This document shows, one piece after another, positions 8,818 to 16,921 of a stretch of DNA of 63,242 nt. The notes beneath the pieces were generated by a model. It worked only from the letters and a program-made list of their open reading frames with translations. It ran no database searches and had not been told where the DNA came from. The DNA comes from an uncultured Chitinophagaceae bacterium. Lineage in GTDB: Bacteria; Bacteroidota; Bacteroidia; Chitinophagales; Chitinophagaceae. The DNA is taken from NCBI GenBank assembly GCA_937858715.1, contig CALLZY010000259.1:1-63242 (forward strand). The letters are read 5' to 3'. The position numbers and the translations under genes are program-made. Position 1 is the first letter of the stretch. Every line of letters begins with the position of its first letter.

Positions 8818-9828
8818 ATGCCTTTCATTCCCGACATATTGAAATATAAAAGCCTTGCTATAACAGGGCTCGAAAAAAACACCGGCAAAACGGAATGCCT
8901 GAATTATATTATTGACAGAATAAAAGACACTGGACATAAAATTGCAGTCACATCCGTTGGGCTTGATGGTGAAGGCACAGACCAGCTAACTATCACACAC
9001 AAACCGGATATTGTACTTCACGAAGGGATGATATTTGTTACGAGTGAAAAGCATTTTCGCCAGGCAAAACTGCAGGCGGAAATATTGGATATTACTTCAC
9101 AATATTCAGCGACAGGCAGGCTGGTGATTGCCGAAGCAAAGACAACTGGCAAGGTTATTCTTTCGGGCCCATCCAATACAAATTGGCTGAAAGAAATAAT
9201 CGACAGGATGGCTTTTTATGGAGTGCAGACAACTTTGATAGATGGAGCACTTTCCAGAATCAGTACAGCATCTCCTGCTGTTGCAGAAGCTATGATATTA
9301 GCTACCGGAGCAACTGTTTCAGCAAGTATTGAAGAGTTGATGAACAAAACAGCATATGCGGTAGCACTGATTAATCTGCCTGAGTTTAAATCTCCGTTAC
9401 AGGACAAATTGTTGGCTTTGGAGAGCGGAGTTTATACAATTGATGATGAAAACTCTGTTTCAGATACGGGTATCCGTTCTGCATTATTGCCCGGTAATAC
9501 CAAAGAGATTCTCATTGGCGGAAAACTTGTGTATGTAAGCGGGGCGGTCACTGGGCGGTTGCTTGATACGCTGCGAATGCAAAAAAATGTTGCAGATATT
9601 ACCCTGGTGTTACAGGACTTCACCAGAATATTCGCATCACCACAATCATATAATGCTTACGTGGTAAAAGGGGGAAAAATAAAAGTGTTGCGGAAAACTA
9701 ATTTGTTGGCTGTATGTATAAATCCGGTTTCGCCGCAGGGCTATGTACTTAATACAGACCTGCTTTGTGAGAAGCTGCAACAAAGAGTAAATATTCCTGT
9801 ATATGATATAATGCAAACTGTATTATGA
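8818..9828 (+). CDS. kamB: KamB, P-loop protein of the lysine aminomutase cluster
   Basis: A 336-residue protein with an N-terminal P-loop, GLEKNTGKT (residues 17-25), so it probably binds a nucleotide. No further domain is recognisable by eye. In lysine-fermenting bacteria a gene of this size sits between kamA and the aminomutase genes as kamB. Its role is not established to my knowledge; a part in reactivating or loading the B12-dependent lysine 5,6-aminomutase has been suggested for KamB and KamC. The stop overlaps the kamC start by 4 bases (ATGA at 9825-9828), so the two are probably made in fixed ratio. Confidence 0.8.
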   Translation: MPFIPDILKYKSLAITGLEKNTGKTECLNYIIDRIKDTGHKIAVTSVGLDGEGTDQLTITHKPDIVLHEGMIFVTSEKHFRQAKLQAEILDITSQYSATGRLVIAEAKTTGKVILSGPSNTNWLKEIIDRMAFYGVQTTLIDGALSRISTASPAVAEAMILATGATVSASIEELMNKTAYAVALINLPEFKSPLQDKLLALESGVYTIDDENSVSDTGIRSALLPGNTKEILIGGKLVYVSGAVTGRLLDTLRMQKNVADITLVLQDFTRIFASPQSYNAYVVKGGKIKVLRKTNLLAVCINPVSPQGYVLNTDLLCEKLQQRVNIPVYDIMQTVL

Positions 9829-11216
9829 ACAGGTTTAGTGACATATTAAACACTTTCAGCGAACTACGTTATGTAGCAGAGGGGTTACCCTTTTCTTCTC
9901 CGCTTGGAAAGCGAAGGATGTTAAATCAACCCTTTCTTTTGGCTAAAAATGAAATTGAAAAAGAACTAAACAAAACCGCTGTTGTGGTTTCGTTTTTGTC
10001 TGATACGGCGAATAAAACAACTGCCGGTGCTATCATGCAGGTGTTGCACCAGGCACAGGATATTGAAGGTACACTTCGTAATCTGCAGGCAGGAATGGTG
10101 CTGGACGATATAGAATTGTTTGAGATAAAAAAATTTGCTTTACTGGTGGCAGAGCTGATAGAAATGCCCGAAGTTGCCAGTCTTGTTGAATTAGCAGAAG
10201 TTGAAGAAACGATAGAAGTCCTTGACCCGGAGCATAAACGGATACCACGGTTTTTTATTTATGACGAGTATGATGTGAGGCTGGCGCCATTAAGAAAAAA
10301 GCTGAGACAATTCAGCACTCCTCCTGCAGAGAAAGCAATCCTGGAAACCGAATGTTCAGCAATTGAAGACAGTATAAGGCAGCTGCTTTCAGAAAAATTA
10401 CTGGTACATCATTCATCGCTGCACCAGTCATTCATGGCATTTGCAGAACTGGACTTTCTGCTGGCAAAAGCGGCTTTCTGCATTCAGCATCATTGCTGCT
10501 GTCCGGTGGTTGCAAAAGGTGAAACTGTTTATACGGGCCTTTTCAACATGGAGGTACAGGATTTGCTGCAAAAGAAAGGTAAAGGGTTCCAGCCGGTTGA
10601 TATTTCATTAACCGCTGATCCCTGTATTATCACCGGTGCCAATATGGGTGGTAAAACAATTTTGCTGAAGTCAGTAGCTGTGGCACAATATCTTTTTCAG
10701 TTTGGCTTTTTTGTACCTGCGGCAAAGGCGGCAATTGTTCCAGTAGAAAAAGTGCTGTGCAGCTTTGAAATAGTTACAAACACTAAATCCGGCTTATCGT
10801 CTTTTGCAACAGAAATTGTCCGCATCAGCGGCATATTGCAACAGGCAAAGAGCAATACGAAGTTGCTGGTGCTGCTGGACGAGCCGGCACAAACCACCAA
10901 TCCGGCTGAAGGTGCTGCAATAGTATCAGCTATTGCTTCAATACTGAAGGACAGTAATATCCGCAGCCTGATAACGACACATTACAGTAATATTAAGGGA
11001 GTATTTCGCAGGCTGAATGTAAAAGGATTGAAAGTGCCTGTGGGTGGTGCAAATATTACGGCCGAGAACATTACAGCTTATATGGATTATAGTCTTGAGG
11101 AAAATACAACCGGAAAGGCTCCGGTAAACGCCATCCAGGTGGCAGCCATGCTGGGGGTGGACGAAGAATTAGTAAGTAAAGCAAAAGAAGCTTTGCGGAA
11201 ATCTGAATTTGAATAA
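9825..11216 (+). CDS. kamC: KamC, MutS-like ATPase of the lysine aminomutase cluster
   Basis: A 463-residue protein with the core and ATPase domains of the MutS family but without the N-terminal mismatch-recognition domain. The Walker A motif is GANMGGKT (271-278), and Walker B is LLVLLDEPAQTTNP (about residues 345-358). MutS2-type nuclease (Smr) and endonuclease regions are absent. MutS-like genes are regular members of lysine aminomutase clusters, where a reactivase or chaperone role for KamDE is the working idea rather than DNA repair. It is coupled by overlap to kamB and ends 20 bases before kamD. Confidence 0.85.
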   Translation: MNRFSDILNTFSELRYVAEGLPFSSPLGKRRMLNQPFLLAKNEIEKELNKTAVVVSFLSDTANKTTAGAIMQVLHQAQDIEGTLRNLQAGMVLDDIELFEIKKFALLVAELIEMPEVASLVELAEVEETIEVLDPEHKRIPRFFIYDEYDVRLAPLRKKLRQFSTPPAEKAILETECSAIEDSIRQLLSEKLLVHHSSLHQSFMAFAELDFLLAKAAFCIQHHCCCPVVAKGETVYTGLFNMEVQDLLQKKGKGFQPVDISLTADPCIITGANMGGKTILLKSVAVAQYLFQFGFFVPAAKAAIVPVEKVLCSFEIVTNTKSGLSSFATEIVRISGILQQAKSNTKLLVLLDEPAQTTNPAEGAAIVSAIASILKDSNIRSLITTHYSNIKGVFRRLNVKGLKVPVGGANITAENITAYMDYSLEENTTGKAPVNAIQVAAMLGVDEELVSKAKEALRKSEFE

Positions 11217-11236
11217 AGGAAAACTTTTAATAGAAA

Positions 11237-12793
11237 ATGAAGAGCAAGCTTGGATTAGATTTTACAAAAGTGGCCGAAGCCAAAAAGATTGCCCGCAGCA
11301 TTGCGGCCAATGTGCAGGACTTCATCAAAGATTATAGCACTGTTGCATCAGAACGTACACTCTGCCGTCTGTTAGGTATAGATGGAGTAAATATTGATGA
11401 TGTTCCTTATCCTAATGTTGTTGTAGATTATCTCCGTGAAAAGAATGTATTGGAACAGGGCGTATTATTTTGGCTTGGCCATGGAATGGCATCAACAGGA
11501 TTGTCGCCACAGCAGCTGGCTGAAAAAATAGCGAACGAATCATTTGATATTACTACGATTGAAATTCAGAGATCCGAAAATTTCCTTGCTGCTCTGCAAC
11601 CGCATATTGATAAAGCGGTACAACGTATAAGAGCCAACCGAAAAAAACGGGAAGACTTTATCGCTAACATTGGCGAAGGGAACAAACCATACATTTATGT
11701 TATTGTTGCTACCGGAAATATTTATGAAGATGTCGTACAGGCACAGGCTGCTGCAAAGCAAGGGGCAGACATCATAGCTGTAATTCGTTCCACCGGCCAA
11801 AGCTTGCTTGATTATGTTCCCTATGGGGCCACTACTGAAGGTTTCGGTGGCACTTTTGCCACACAGGAAAATTTCCGAATCATGCGCAAGGCACTTGATG
11901 AAGTGGGAGAGCAGGAAGGACGCTATATCCGTCTTTGCAATTACTGTTCAGGATTGTGTATGCCTGAGATTGCTGCAATGGGAGCATTAGAGGGATTGGA
12001 TGTAATGCTCAACGATGCACTGTATGGTATTCTGTTTAGGGATATCAACATGCAGCGTACCATGATTGATCAGTACTTCTCCCGTATCATCAATGGTTTT
12101 GCCGGCGTCATTATCAATACTGGTGAAGATAATTACCTTACTACTGCTGACGCATTTGAAGAAGCACACACCGTTCTGGCAAGCGATTTAATAAATGAAC
12201 AACTTGCACTTATAGCCGGCATTCCGGAGGAGCAGATGGGTCTTGGTCATGCATTTGAAATGGACCCGCAACTTGAAAACGGATTTTTGTACGAACTGGC
12301 ACAGGCACAAATGACGAGAGAAATTTTTCCAAAAGCACCGCTAAAGTATATGCCACCGACAAAATTTATGACAGGCAATATTTTCCGGGGACAACTACAG
12401 GATGCCCTGTTCAATCAGGTGGCCATCTGGACAGGTCAGGGCATACAACTGCTGGGCATGATGACAGAAGCAATTCATACTCCATTTATGAGCGACCGGT
12501 TCCTTGCAATCGAAAATGCGAAATATATTTTCAGTAACATGAAAAGTATCGGCGATGAAATGGAGTTTAAAGAAAACGGCCTCATTCGCAACCGGGCTAA
12601 GCAGGTACTTGATGAAACACTGGAGTTATTGAAGAAGATTGATTATGAAGGATTATTTACGGCCCTGGAAAAAGGAATTTTTGCAAATGTAAAGCGGCCG
12701 AAAAACGGCGGCAAAGGCCTTGATGGTGTTTTTAAAAAATCGAAAACATACCACAACCCGTTTATTCATTTAATGAAAGGAGATACTTTATGA
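11237..12793 (+). CDS. kamD: Lysine 5,6-aminomutase alpha subunit
   Basis: A 518-residue large subunit of the adenosylcobalamin- and PLP-dependent aminomutase that moves the terminal amino group of beta-lysine (or D-lysine) from C6 to C5. Length and the conserved segments PYPNVVVDYLREKNVLEQGV, RSTGQSLLDYVPYG and FRIMRKALDEVGEQEGRYI fit the TIM-barrel subunit that holds PLP and the top face of the cofactor. It overlaps kamE by 4 bases (ATGA at 12790-12793). A gaaaggag sequence just before the kamE start is one of few Shine-Dalgarno-like sites in the window. Confidence 0.95.
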   Translation: MKSKLGLDFTKVAEAKKIARSIAANVQDFIKDYSTVASERTLCRLLGIDGVNIDDVPYPNVVVDYLREKNVLEQGVLFWLGHGMASTGLSPQQLAEKIANESFDITTIEIQRSENFLAALQPHIDKAVQRIRANRKKREDFIANIGEGNKPYIYVIVATGNIYEDVVQAQAAAKQGADIIAVIRSTGQSLLDYVPYGATTEGFGGTFATQENFRIMRKALDEVGEQEGRYIRLCNYCSGLCMPEIAAMGALEGLDVMLNDALYGILFRDINMQRTMIDQYFSRIINGFAGVIINTGEDNYLTTADAFEEAHTVLASDLINEQLALIAGIPEEQMGLGHAFEMDPQLENGFLYELAQAQMTREIFPKAPLKYMPPTKFMTGNIFRGQLQDALFNQVAIWTGQGIQLLGMMTEAIHTPFMSDRFLAIENAKYIFSNMKSIGDEMEFKENGLIRNRAKQVLDETLELLKKIDYEGLFTALEKGIFANVKRPKNGGKGLDGVFKKSKTYHNPFIHLMKGDTL

Positions 12794-13578
12794 GCAGCGG
12801 ATTATACAGTATGAATAATAAATCAGGCAGCCAGCAACTCAACCTGAAAAAACTGAAACCTTACGGCGACACCATGAATGACGGCCGGGTGCAGCTCAGT
12901 TTTACGCTGCCCGTGCCCTGCAACGATGAGGCGATTGAAGCTGCAAAGCAACTGATGCGAAAGATGGGATTTGAGAATCCGCAGGTTGTTTTTTATAAAG
13001 AACTTACACAAGGCTTCACTTTCTTTAACTGCTATGGCGAAAGCACTCACACGGTTGACTACACTGCCATTCATGTGCCCAAAGTGCAGACGGAATTAAT
13101 GACAATGGAAGAAACAGATGCCTTCATCCGTACACATATAGGCAGGCCATTGGTTGTAATTGGTGCCAGCACCGGCACCGATGCACATACAGTCGGCATT
13201 GATGCTATTATGAACATGAAAGGCTATGCCGGACATTATGGACTGGAACGGTACGAAATGTTTGAGGCGTATAACCTTGGCAGCCAGGTGAGCAACGAAG
13301 ATTTTATTGCAAAAGCCATAGAACTCAATGCTGATGCACTACTTGTTTCGCAAACGGTTACACAAAAAGATGTGCATATAAAAAATATGGTGCAACTGGT
13401 GGAGCTGCTTGAAGCCGAAAACCTGCGGCATAAAGTAGTACTCGTTTGCGGGGGCCCTCGTATTACTCATGAACTTGCAAAAGAACTCGGCTACGATGCT
13501 GGTTTTGGCATGAACTCCTACGCTGACAATGTTGCCTCATATCTTGCTAAGGAAATGGACAGAAGGGTGAACGGGTGA
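12790..13578 (+). CDS. kamE: Lysine 5,6-aminomutase beta subunit, B12-binding
   Basis: A 262-residue small subunit. The base-off cobalamin motif DxHxxG is D131-A-H133-T-V-G136, so H133 should coordinate cobalt. K144 in MNMKGYAGHYG is at the same number as the PLP-anchoring lysine of the clostridial enzyme. A Rossmann B12-binding domain follows (VVLVCGGPRITHELAKELGYDAGFG). It is the last gene of the cluster; the next gene, recA, starts 110 bases later with its own -7 boxes. No terminator hairpin is visible between them. Confidence 0.95.
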   Translation: MSSGLYSMNNKSGSQQLNLKKLKPYGDTMNDGRVQLSFTLPVPCNDEAIEAAKQLMRKMGFENPQVVFYKELTQGFTFFNCYGESTHTVDYTAIHVPKVQTELMTMEETDAFIRTHIGRPLVVIGASTGTDAHTVGIDAIMNMKGYAGHYGLERYEMFEAYNLGSQVSNEDFIAKAIELNADALLVSQTVTQKDVHIKNMVQLVELLEAENLRHKVVLVCGGPRITHELAKELGYDAGFGMNSYADNVASYLAKEMDRRVNG

Positions 13579-13676
13579 GCTTTTTTCAAAAAATTTCCAA
13601 AATAATTAGTTTTATTTTGCTAAAACTATTAGCTTTGACTGTTAATTACTTTTTTATACAGGTAACCGGTAAAACA

Positions 13677-13684
13677 TAATTTTG
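13677..13684 (+). promoter_or_regulatory. -7 box (TAATTTTG) directly upstream of recA
   Basis: An exact TAnnTTTG match with 4 bases between it and the recA ATG at 13689, so a transcript from it would be leaderless or nearly so. A second exact match, TAGCTTTG, lies at 13630-13637 and would give a leader of about 45 bases. Neither has a clearly spaced -33 box. Confidence 0.45.
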
Positions 13685-13688
13685 AAGC

Positions 13689-14720
13689 ATGGCTAAATCA
13701 GAAAAAACTACAGATATGTCAGCAAACAGCGAAAAATTGAAAGCACTCAAGCTTACAATGGATAAGATTGAGAAAGACTACGGCAAGGGAAGTGTAATGA
13801 TGATGAATGAAAGGGCAGAAGTTCAACAGGAGGTAATCTCTACCGGTTCCATCGGATTGGATGTGGCTCTTGGTATTGGTGGTCTTCCCCGTGGCCGTGT
13901 GGTGGAAATATATGGTCCTGAATCTTCAGGTAAGACAACCATCGCCACCCATGTAATCGCCGAAGCGCAGAAAAAGGGCGGCATGTGTGCATTTATTGAT
14001 GCAGAACATGCTTTCGACAGCAACTATGCCCAAAAATTAGGTGTTGATGTTGATAATCTTTTAATCTCCCAGCCAGACTATGGCGAGCAGGCCCTTGAGA
14101 TTGCCGACAGGCTTATCCTCTCCGGTGCCCTTGATGTGGTGGTGATTGACTCTGTGGCAGCCCTTGTTCCTAAAAGTGAGCTGGAAGGAGAAATGGGCGA
14201 CAGCAAAATGGGTTTACATGCCCGCCTGATGAGCCAGGCTTTGCGTAAGCTTACTTCTACAATTTCAAAAACAAATACCATTTGCATATTCATTAACCAA
14301 TTGCGTGAAAAGATTGGTGTTATGTTCGGCAACCCCGAAACAACAACTGGTGGTAATGCCCTTAAATTCTACGCATCAGTTCGTCTTGATATCCGCCGCA
14401 CCCAGCAGATAAAAGACGGTGACGAGGCTGTTGGTAACCATGTGAAGGTTAAAGTGGTAAAAAACAAAGTGGCTCCGCCTTTCCGGTCAGCGGAGTTTGA
14501 TATCATCTTCGGCGAGGGCATTTCCAAAACAGGTGAGATAATAGATATGGGTACTGAGCTGGGGATTGTTCAGAAAAGTGGAAGCTGGTACAGTTATAAC
14601 AGCGATAAGCTGGGTCAGGGCCGTGATGCTGTTAAACAACTTTTGGTGGATAATCCTGAGCTGGCAAAAGAAATTGAGGCCAAAATCAGGGAAAAGATTA
14701 AGGAGATGCAGGCATCTTAA
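13689..14720 (+). CDS. recA: Recombinase RecA
   Basis: A 343-residue RecA, normal length. It forms the ATP-dependent filament on single-stranded DNA for homologous recombination and SOS signalling. Walker A is GPESSGKTT, Walker B is [12 protein letters not shown], loop L1 contains [23 protein letters not shown], and loop L2 contains [21 protein letters not shown]. The acidic C-terminal tail typical of enterobacterial RecA is replaced by a basic one ([12 protein letters not shown]), as in other Bacteroidota. No intein and no RecX gene were seen nearby. Confidence 0.98.
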   Translation: MAKSEKTTDMSANSEKLKALKLTMDKIEKDYGKGSVMMMNERAEVQQEVISTGSIGLDVALGIGGLPRGRVVEIYGPESSGKTTIATHVIAEAQKKGGMCAFIDAEHAFDSNYAQKLGVDVDNLLISQPDYGEQALEIADRLILSGALDVVVIDSVAALVPKSELEGEMGDSKMGLHARLMSQALRKLTSTISKTNTICIFINQLREKIGVMFGNPETTTGGNALKFYASVRLDIRRTQQIKDGDEAVGNHVKVKVVKNKVAPPFRSAEFDIIFGEGISKTGEIIDMGTELGIVQKSGSWYSYNSDKLGQGRDAVKQLLVDNPELAKEIEAKIREKIKEMQAS

Positions 14721-14770
14721 TACCTGAATTTCAAGCAAATAATTACTTTTTTCGATGGGGTTAGTAAGTA

Positions 14771-14804
14771 AAGCCCTCTGTGTTAAAAACAGGGGGTTTT
14801 TACT
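14771..14804 (+). terminator. Rho-independent terminator after recA
   Basis: Stem ccctctg (14774-14780) with caggggg (14790-14796), one G-U pair, a 9-base loop, and flanking A/T pairs running into ttttta. It lies about 50 bases past the recA stop. Confidence 0.75.
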
Positions 14805-14838
14805 TGTTCACAAAAAATTAGCAAGTAAAAGATAAAAT

Positions 14839-14862
14839 CAATGTTTAAACATTGTATTTTTG
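14839..14862 (+). promoter_or_regulatory. Perfect 16-bp palindrome abutting a -7 box
   Basis: The palindrome caatgtttaaacattg (14839-14854) is directly followed by TATTTTTG (14855-14862), an exact TAnnTTTG match, 56 bases before the ATG at 14919. A dimeric repressor bound here would block the promoter of the membrane protein/yceI pair. No local regulator gene is present. Confidence 0.5.
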
Positions 14863-14918
14863 TTTCAGCATCACAACCTGAGGGTTAAAATGTACGTTAT
14901 AGATAAAACTCAAAAAGC

Positions 14919-15809
14919 ATGAATATTTCACAAACCGGAAAATGGACAGGAGTGGCATCCGCCCTGGTGCTGGCTGTTTCTTTCTTTCTGCCATGGGTTT
15001 CCTGGGAGACAAATGCAATAACCGGCGGCGACATTGCACTTGGAAATTTCTTCCGTATTGCGGATGAAAAATTCGGATTGGGAAATCCTTTTCCCCAGTT
15101 TGAATTTGCCTTCAGGGCATTCTGGCTGATTCCGATGCTGGCTATTGTTGTCATTGTACTGCTCGGGACTAAAAAGAAAACAATGTTGCCTGCGTTCATG
15201 GCAGGAGCGATGTCTCTTTCGTTAGTAATTGTTTATTATTTATTCAGTGGAAAGCTCTCCGAACTTGGGGTAAGCAAATCTGTGTCACCATGGTTCTACG
15301 TACAGGCTCTTTCCGCAGTTGTATTAATAATATCTGCCGGAAGTAAAAACCGGCTGATAAACACAGGTTTTGTCATATTGGTAGCGGCAGGTACCTGGTT
15401 TGGTTTTGGTATTGTAAGCAAGCAGGCTGAAGATAAGATGATGGGTGAAACGCATGCTTCCACCGAATCAATAAAAGAGGATTATACTTTAAGTGCCGAT
15501 GATTTGATTAAGGAGTTCCTGGTTAACGATACGGCAGCTAATAAAAAGTACACAGAAAAAGTATTGGTGGTATCAGGGTTTGTTTCTGAATCGGCCGTAG
15601 CTGCTGATTCAACAGGCACTGTAAGTTTTGCAGACAGCACCGGCTCTTATGCTATTTTCTCCATTGATAAGGGGCAAATGGAAAAAGTAAAACTGATTAA
15701 GAAAGGGGATGCAGCTACAGTAAAAGGTATATGTAGTGGCGGTATGTTCAGTGAGATTTTGGGAACCACATCTATTACATTCAAACGTTCAACAATTATT
15801 TCTAAATAA
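14919..15809 (+). CDS. Membrane protein with C-terminal OB-fold (tRNA_anti-like) domain
   Basis: A 296-residue protein of unknown function. The first half has four or five membrane segments (starting about residues 6, 67, 90, 120 and 145). After a linker, about residues 185-290 form a small beta-rich domain (YTEKVLVVSGFVSE ... GTVSFADSTGSYAIFSI ... KGDAATVKGICSGG) that resembles the OB-fold putative-lipoprotein/tRNA_anti-like family found in Bacteroidota. The domain should face the periplasm if the N-terminus is inside. It is followed 19 bases later by yceI, which suggests a shared transcript and perhaps a shared small ligand. The fold call is by eye. Confidence 0.65.
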   Translation: MNISQTGKWTGVASALVLAVSFFLPWVSWETNAITGGDIALGNFFRIADEKFGLGNPFPQFEFAFRAFWLIPMLAIVVIVLLGTKKKTMLPAFMAGAMSLSLVIVYYLFSGKLSELGVSKSVSPWFYVQALSAVVLIISAGSKNRLINTGFVILVAAGTWFGFGIVSKQAEDKMMGETHASTESIKEDYTLSADDLIKEFLVNDTAANKKYTEKVLVVSGFVSESAVAADSTGTVSFADSTGSYAIFSIDKGQMEKVKLIKKGDAATVKGICSGGMFSEILGTTSITFKRSTIISK

Positions 15810-15828
15810 AAACAAAACCAGGATTAAA

Positions 15829-16371
15829 ATGAAAAAGACTGTATTTATTCTTTCGCTTGTACTTTCTGTGGCATCTGTTAGTGCGCAAAAAGCTACTACT
15901 ACAACAGCTGTTGTAACATTTGATGCCACTACACCTAAAGACGCTTTACCTAAAGCCGAAAACAAAACTGTTATTGGTTCTTTAGACAAGACGACCGGGG
16001 CTGTTGTATTTGAGGCAGCTGTAAACAACTTTGCATTCACCAACGCAATGATCCAGGATCATTTCAATGGAGAAAAATGGCTTAACTCTACAGCTTTTCC
16101 AAAATTTACTTTCAGTGGCAAAATTGATAAGCTGAATAAAATTAAGTTCACAAAAGATGGTACATATAAGGCAACTGTTGCCGGTACACTTACTGTAAAA
16201 GGTACTGCGAAGCCCGTAACAACTGAGGCAACATTTGTAGTGGCAAATGGTAAGGTAAATACTTCGGCATCGTTTTCTATAAAGCTGGCTGATTATGGAA
16301 TCAGCGGTCAGGCGATAGATGCAGGTAAAGTGGCCACCGATCCAAAGATTACTGTTTCAGCAGATTTCTAA
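15829..16371 (+). CDS. YceI-family periplasmic protein
   Basis: A 180-residue protein with a signal peptide (1-20, MKKTVFILSLVLSVASVSAQ) and a YceI lipocalin-like beta-barrel, recognisable by FEAAVNNFAFTNAMIQDHFNGEKWLNSTAFPKF-type spacing, TVAGTLTVKGTAKPV and SFSIKLADYGI. The family binds isoprenoid-type or fatty lipids in the periplasm; the exact ligand here is unknown. I take the ATG at 15829 because a signal peptide starts there. It is probably co-transcribed with the upstream membrane protein and is followed by a strong terminator. Confidence 0.88.
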   Translation: MKKTVFILSLVLSVASVSAQKATTTTAVVTFDATTPKDALPKAENKTVIGSLDKTTGAVVFEAAVNNFAFTNAMIQDHFNGEKWLNSTAFPKFTFSGKIDKLNKIKFTKDGTYKATVAGTLTVKGTAKPVTTEATFVVANGKVNTSASFSIKLADYGISGQAIDAGKVATDPKITVSADF

Positions 16372-16402
16372 GTTTAGATTTGGTTGAGAGTTATAATAAG
16401 GA

Positions 16403-16429
16403 AGCCCGGCGCAAAGCCGGGTTTTTTTG
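16403..16429 (+). terminator. Rho-independent terminator after yceI
   Basis: Stem cccggc (16405-16410) with gccggg (16416-16421), loop gcaaa, followed by seven T. Confidence 0.9.
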
Positions 16430-16430
16430 T

Positions 16431-16437
16431 TACTTTG
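16431..16437 (+). promoter_or_regulatory. -7-like box (TACTTTG) just before mgsA
   Basis: A one-base-shorter variant of TAnnTTTG, 4 bases before the mgsA ATG and only a few bases after the upstream terminator T-tract. It implies a leaderless mgsA transcript if real. Confidence 0.4.
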
Positions 16438-16441
16438 CCCT

Positions 16442-16897
16442 ATGCTCAAAAGAACTATTTCAGCCGTAAAAAAGATTGCCCTGGTGGCACATGATAATAA
16501 GAAAGATGACTTGTTGAAATGGGCTGCAGGGAATAAAGCGGTACTTAAAAATCACCAATTATTTGCAACCGGTACAACAGGAACCATACTAGAAAAAAAA
16601 CTAAAACTGCCGGTCACGAAATTTTTAAGCGGCCCTCTTGGTGGAGACCAGCAAATTGGTGCAGGCATCGCTGAAGGTAAAATAGATATGCTGATTTTTT
16701 TCTGGGATCCTATGGAAGCGCAGCCACATGACCCAGATGTAAAAGCATTGCTTCGTGTCGCAGCAACATGGGATATTCCGGTTGCCTGTGACAGGGCTAC
16801 TGCCGATTTCATCTTTTCTTCGCCGTACATGAATAAAGAATATGTTTCGCTGATAGATGAATACAAGACATACACAAACCGTTTGCTGAAGAAATAA
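16442..16897 (+). CDS. mgsA: Methylglyoxal synthase
   Basis: A 151-residue enzyme that turns dihydroxyacetone phosphate into methylglyoxal and phosphate, a bypass of lower glycolysis under phosphate limitation. The catalytic Asp region SGPLGGDQQIGAGIAEG and the active-site His/Asp segment DPMEAQPHDPDVKALLR match the E. coli enzyme (its D71, H98 and D101). The ATG at 16442 is preferred to a TTG at 16427, which lies inside the upstream T-tract and promoter area. It is a single gene with uvrB starting 24 bases later. Confidence 0.95.
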   Translation: MLKRTISAVKKIALVAHDNKKDDLLKWAAGNKAVLKNHQLFATGTTGTILEKKLKLPVTKFLSGPLGGDQQIGAGIAEGKIDMLIFFWDPMEAQPHDPDVKALLRVAATWDIPVACDRATADFIFSSPYMNKEYVSLIDEYKTYTNRLLKK

Positions 16898-16921
16898 TTA
16901 ACCTGAACAGTTTAATCTAAG

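Noticed and set aside
9825-11216. KamC as a DNA mismatch repair MutS or MutS2
   Set aside because: It has no mismatch-recognition or Smr domain, and its position between kamB and kamD fits the aminomutase role.
16427-16441. TTG 16427 as the mgsA start
   Set aside because: It is inside the upstream terminator T-tract and promoter; ATG 16442 gives normal length.
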